Of a DNA stretch of 10,663 nucleotides, positions 7,806 to 10,663 are shown one piece after another (positions within the stretch are counted from its first letter, which is position 1; each line of letters begins with the position of its first letter). The translations under genes and the position numbers were made by a program. The stretch is from an uncultured Bacteroidales bacterium (GTDB lineage Bacteria; Bacteroidota; Bacteroidia; Bacteroidales; JAUNSR01), in assembly GCA_947074165.1 (NCBI GenBank), contig CAMTOT010000070.1, positions 1 through 10,663 on the forward strand. Direction: 5' to 3'. A model generated the notes under the pieces. That model made no database searches. It saw only the letters and a program-made list of their open reading frames with translations, and was not told where the DNA came from.

Positions 7806-7817
7806 CTAATATATTTA

Positions 7818-9068
7818 TTATCGTTTAGATGTCACATCTTTTTCGTACTGCTGTACGTCTTCGATAAATGTTTCTCCTACAGGCACACCCTGTGTCATAC
7901 AGTAGTAATCCCATACAGCGTTCCAAGGCATTCCTTTACATTCTTCAAGAAGAGCAAGTCTTTCGAAGTTCTGACCGTTAGCTTCATATTTACGCAAGAT
8001 CTCAAGCGGCTCAAGCAATGCCTGAAGGAATGATTTCTGTGTAGCGCGCGATCCGATCACGTAAGCTCCGATACGGTTGATTGAAGCGTCGAAATAGTCA
8101 AGACCGATATTTACTTTATCAAGAGCGTCGCAACGGATAATCTCTTTTGCAAGATCCATTGTATCGTCGTTCATCAAAGTAACGTGGTCAGAGTCCCAAC
8201 GGATAGGACGGCTCACGTGAAGCATAACCTCCGGAGTAAACAATAGAAGAGAAGAAATCTTATCTGCAATGCTCTCTGTCAGGTGGAAGTGACCAGTATC
8301 AAGAGTTACGATTTTATTATTTTTAGCACCATATCCAAGATAGAAGTCATATGAACCAACAGTATAGCTTTCAGCACCGATACCGAATAGTTTAGCTTCG
8401 ATACAATCTTTCATGTATGGCATCTCTTCAGCGAAAATCTCATCAAGAGAGTCTTTCAAAAGCTGACGGTAATACATACGGTTTACTGTGATATCTTTTG
8501 ATCCGTCATGAATCCAAAGGTTCATAACACATGGCTGACCCTGGTAACGGCCCATTTCATTAGCGATACGGCGGCAACGTTTTGTGTGCTCAATCCAGAA
8601 ACGACGAATTTTCTCATCAGGATTAGCAAGTGTAAGCGAACCGCTTAGAGGGTGTGAGAAAGAAGATGAGTTGAAATCAAGTACGAATCCGTTCTCTTTA
8701 GCCCATACCATCCAGCTTTCAAAATGTTTAGGTTCAAGCTGATCGCGATCTACTACACCATCGCTGAAGTCAGCGTAAATAGCGTGTAGGTTGATGCGGT
8801 GTTTGCCGGGTAGAAGAGAAGCCGCTTTTACAAGGTCTGCTCTTACTTCTTCAATATTACGCGCTTTACCGGGATAGTTACCTGTAGCCTGAATACCACC
8901 TGAAAGCTGACCGTCAGGATTTTCAAAACCTGTTACGTCGTCAGTCTGCCAGCAGTGAAGTGACAAAGATATTTTATCCATCTCAGCGATTGCTTTCTCT
9001 ACATCAACGCCGATTTTAGCATAGCGCTGTTTTGCTATCTCATAAGCTTGTTTTACTAATGATTCCAT
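7818..9068 (-). CDS. rhaI: L-rhamnose isomerase
   Basis: Cytoplasmic metal-dependent isomerase converting L-rhamnose to L-rhamnulose, the first catabolic step. It has 416 aa, against 419 in E. coli RhaA. The TIM-barrel metal ligands are in place: E233 (GIGAES), D257 and H260 (TLDTGH), H284 (MLHVSRP), D292 and D294 (RWDSDH) and D324 (GLDYFDASINR). They match E234, D267, H270, H294, D302, D304 and D334 of E. coli RhaA. The N-terminal motif ISLSLHCWQTDDVTGFE (33-49) is diagnostic. The start is ATG at 9068 after a leader ending TATAATACT. It follows rhaB by 42 nt. A 97-nt gap with a hairpin separates it from rhaT. The E. coli symbol is rhaA. I use rhaI, the Bacteroides name, because rhaA means aldolase in that literature. 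Confidence 0.97.
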   Translation of the reverse strand: MESLVKQAYEIAKQRYAKIGVDVEKAIAEMDKISLSLHCWQTDDVTGFENPDGQLSGGIQATGNYPGKARNIEEVRADLVKAASLLPGKHRINLHAIYADFSDGVVDRDQLEPKHFESWMVWAKENGFVLDFNSSSFSHPLSGSLTLANPDEKIRRFWIEHTKRCRRIANEMGRYQGQPCVMNLWIHDGSKDITVNRMYYRQLLKDSLDEIFAEEMPYMKDCIEAKLFGIGAESYTVGSYDFYLGYGAKNNKIVTLDTGHFHLTESIADKISSLLLFTPEVMLHVSRPIRWDSDHVTLMNDDTMDLAKEIIRCDALDKVNIGLDYFDASINRIGAYVIGSRATQKSFLQALLEPLEILRKYEANGQNFERLALLEECKGMPWNAVWDYYCMTQGVPVGETFIEDVQQYEKDVTSKR

Positions 9069-9110
9069 AGTATTATATTTTAAATTTAGTTTGTTATTAT
9101 ATAGTTTAAA

Positions 9111-10580
9111 TTAATTGCATTTCTCACAAAACTCAGCGTAAGCTTTGTTCCATTCATTTGTGTCACGAGGCTCAAACTTTACAAGCTCTACCGCTTTGCC
9201 AATAAGTTCTCTCATCTCTTTTATGTCGTTTACAATACCCTGAGCTTTAAACTGAATCATGATATTACCGATAGCTGTAGCTTCTGACGGACCTGCGTAA
9301 ACAGGCACTCCGATCGAATCGGCAGTAAACTGATTCAGAAGCGCGTTTTTAGCTCCTCCCCCTATGATGTGAAGTCTGTCAAGTTTAAACGGCGCAAACT
9401 CTTTAAGGTATTCAAATACCTGACGGTATCTCAGCGCAAGACTTTCCATTATACATCTCACTACTCTTTCGTCTGTATCAGGAGCAGGCATGTTTCTCGC
9501 CTCACAATACTCAGCTATAGCGGAAAGCATACTCTTAGGACACGCAAACACAGCATCGTCTGTATTGATAAAGCTTCTGAATGGTTCAGCCTTGTCTATC
9601 ATCGCTACAATCTCAGGATATGAGTAATTTTTGCCGGCCTTTTCCCACTCTTTACGACACTCTTCAAGAATCCACATTCCTGTGATATTCTTAAGAAAAC
9701 GTGTAGTTCCCTCTACGCCTCCTTCGTTGGTAAAGTTAAGCTCAGCCGAACGCTCTGAAATAATAGGCTCTTTTACCTCGATTCCCATAAGCGACCATGT
9801 GCCCGAACTCAGATAAGCGAAGTTTTCATCCCATGCAGGTACTGCCGCTACGGCCGAACCTGTATCATGACCGGCTACTGCTACTACAGGTATATCATAA
9901 CCAAACTGATTGTCAAGTATTGATTGATTAAGATCACCTATCACAGCCCCCGGATATACAATCTCAGGAAACTGAGAAAGCTGCGCTCCGGCTTCGTTGA
10001 TTAACTTTTCCTCTATCTGTTTTGTCTTAGGGTTTAAGAACTGAGAAGTAGACAGGATTGTGTATTCACACACCATTTTCCCTGTCAGCAGATATGAGAT
10101 AAGATCAGGCATAAACAAAATCTTATCCGCATTTTTATATGGTAAGTAATTTTCCTTATTTGCGGAATATAGCTGAAACAAAGTATTGAAATTCATTATC
10201 TGAATACCTGTTGCTCCATAAACCTCTTCTTTCGGCACTTTAGTAAAAAACTCCTCAGGCGCTCCGTGTGTATACGGGTCTCTGTATGCGCGCGGATCTG
10301 ATATCACATTTCCATCTTTATCAATAAATGCCACATCTACACCCCATGTATCTACACCGATTGATGTAATTTTAAAATCTAATGTAGCGGCGTGATTAAG
10401 TCCTTTTTTTATCTCCGCGAACAATGCGCTAAGGTTCCAAAAATATTTTCCGTCTTTCTCTTGTATAGCGTTTGGAAAGCGGGCAATCTCATCCATCTGC
10501 AATTTTCCTGCTTCAAGATAAGAAAGTATCATTCTTCCACTGGTAGCACCAAGGTCAATAGCTATTACTCCGTTTTTCAT
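9111..10580 (-). CDS. rhaB: L-rhamnulokinase
   Basis: Cytoplasmic FGGY-family kinase that phosphorylates L-rhamnulose with ATP to L-rhamnulose 1-phosphate. It has 489 aa, the same as E. coli RhaB. Domain I opens with the phosphate loop AIDLGATSGRM (7-17), followed by GVDTWGVD (75-82). The catalytic base is D239 in AGHDTGSA. YLSSGTWSLMG (256-266) and the C-terminal nucleotide-binding motif IIGGGAKNALLNQ (405-417) complete the family signature. The start is ATG at 10580 (MKNGVIAIDLG). The open frame runs a further 26 codons into the right-hand adapter, and this extension is artifact. It is the first gene of the operon in this fragment, and its upstream control region is almost entirely missing. 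In B. thetaiotaomicron the gene is rhaK. It is 42 nt upstream of rhaI. Confidence 0.97.
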   Translation of the reverse strand: MKNGVIAIDLGATSGRMILSYLEAGKLQMDEIARFPNAIQEKDGKYFWNLSALFAEIKKGLNHAATLDFKITSIGVDTWGVDVAFIDKDGNVISDPRAYRDPYTHGAPEEFFTKVPKEEVYGATGIQIMNFNTLFQLYSANKENYLPYKNADKILFMPDLISYLLTGKMVCEYTILSTSQFLNPKTKQIEEKLINEAGAQLSQFPEIVYPGAVIGDLNQSILDNQFGYDIPVVAVAGHDTGSAVAAVPAWDENFAYLSSGTWSLMGIEVKEPIISERSAELNFTNEGGVEGTTRFLKNITGMWILEECRKEWEKAGKNYSYPEIVAMIDKAEPFRSFINTDDAVFACPKSMLSAIAEYCEARNMPAPDTDERVVRCIMESLALRYRQVFEYLKEFAPFKLDRLHIIGGGAKNALLNQFTADSIGVPVYAGPSEATAIGNIMIQFKAQGIVNDIKEMRELIGKAVELVKFEPRDTNEWNKAYAEFCEKCN

Positions 10581-10617
10581 TATGTATCTGTTTAATCGAG
10601 TTAATGTCTTTTGATAT
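10581..10617 (-). promoter_or_regulatory. Truncated 5' leader of the rhamnose operon
   Basis: Only 37 nt of genomic sequence remain between the rhaB start codon and the adapter. The stretch is A/T-rich with no Shine-Dalgarno sequence and no recognisable Bacteroides -7 (TAnnTTTG) or -33 (TTTG) element, so it is probably untranslated leader. The operon promoter, any binding site for a rhamnose regulator and the upstream gene lie beyond the fragment. Confidence 0.5.
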
Positions 10618-10663
10618 AGATCGGAAGAGCACACGTCTGAACTCCAGTCACCGCTCATTATCT
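10618..10663 (+). other. Illumina Read 2/i7 adapter (artifact, not genomic)
   Basis: The sequence starts AGATCGGAAGAGCACACGTC and continues to CCAGTCAC at 10651, the TruSeq Read 2 adapter. An 8-base index CGCTCATT follows at 10652-10659, which I recognise as TruSeq HT i7 D703, then ATCT, the start of the P7 tail. Read on the minus strand it encodes MSGDWSSDVCSSDL, a known adapter-derived peptide in protein databases. Its ATG comes from the index plus flanking bases. Genomic sequence ends at 10617. Confidence 0.98.

Noticed and set aside
54..10617. Search for CRISPR arrays, insertion sequences, tRNA or rRNA genes and phage genes
   Set aside because: No repeat-spacer pattern, transposase motif, cloverleaf or rRNA signature was seen. 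Genes fill nearly the whole insert.

Overview
The window is one short assembled fragment rather than an arbitrary slice of a genome. Bases 1-53 and 10618-10663 are Illumina library adapter, each with a readable 8-base index, and only 54-10617 (10,564 bp) is biological. The DNA most likely comes from the order Bacteroidales (Bacteroides, Parabacteroides or a relative). The supporting signs are low GC, start codons preceded by A/T-rich leaders with no Shine-Dalgarno sequence, RhaI/RhaD/RhaT/RhaB proteins of the Bacteroides type, and exported enzymes typical of polysaccharide utilisation loci. Genus and species cannot be fixed from the sequence alone.

All seven genes lie on the minus strand and read as one transcription unit. 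In transcription order they are rhamnulokinase (9111-10580), L-rhamnose isomerase (7818-9068), L-rhamnose permease (6710-7720), rhamnulose-1-phosphate aldolase (5849-6658), an exported SGNH sialate-O-acetylesterase-like esterase (4237-5751), an exported GH105 unsaturated uronyl hydrolase (3062-4210) and an exported GH2 beta-galactosidase-like enzyme (160-3042). Gaps are 19-97 nt. A perfect 14-bp-stem intrinsic terminator at 96-138 ends the unit. Two further hairpins without clear U-tracts sit in the two longest gaps (7763-7805 and 5798-5830). The second marks the border between the sugar-catabolic genes and the carbohydrate-active enzymes.

The genes suggest a pathway in two compartments. In the periplasm the esterase would remove acetyl groups, the GH2 enzyme would trim beta-linked side residues, and the GH105 enzyme would remove the unsaturated uronic acid left by a polysaccharide lyase. 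This would help expose or release L-rhamnose. RhaT would import the rhamnose, and RhaI, RhaB and RhaD would convert it to dihydroxyacetone phosphate and L-lactaldehyde. The most likely source is acetylated rhamnogalacturonan (pectin). Arabinogalactan-protein or ulvan-type oligosaccharides are alternatives.

No regulator, lactaldehyde reductase, SusC/SusD pair, lyase or alpha-rhamnosidase is present. They may lie outside the fragment. The first 26 codons of the longest open frame over rhamnulokinase come from adapter and leader sequence and should not be annotated as protein. I see no mobile element, CRISPR array, tRNA or rRNA, and no clearly new system. The points most worth following are the joining of rhamnose catabolism to glycan-degrading genes, the conserved-looking intergenic hairpins, and the atypical active-site segment of the GH2 enzyme.
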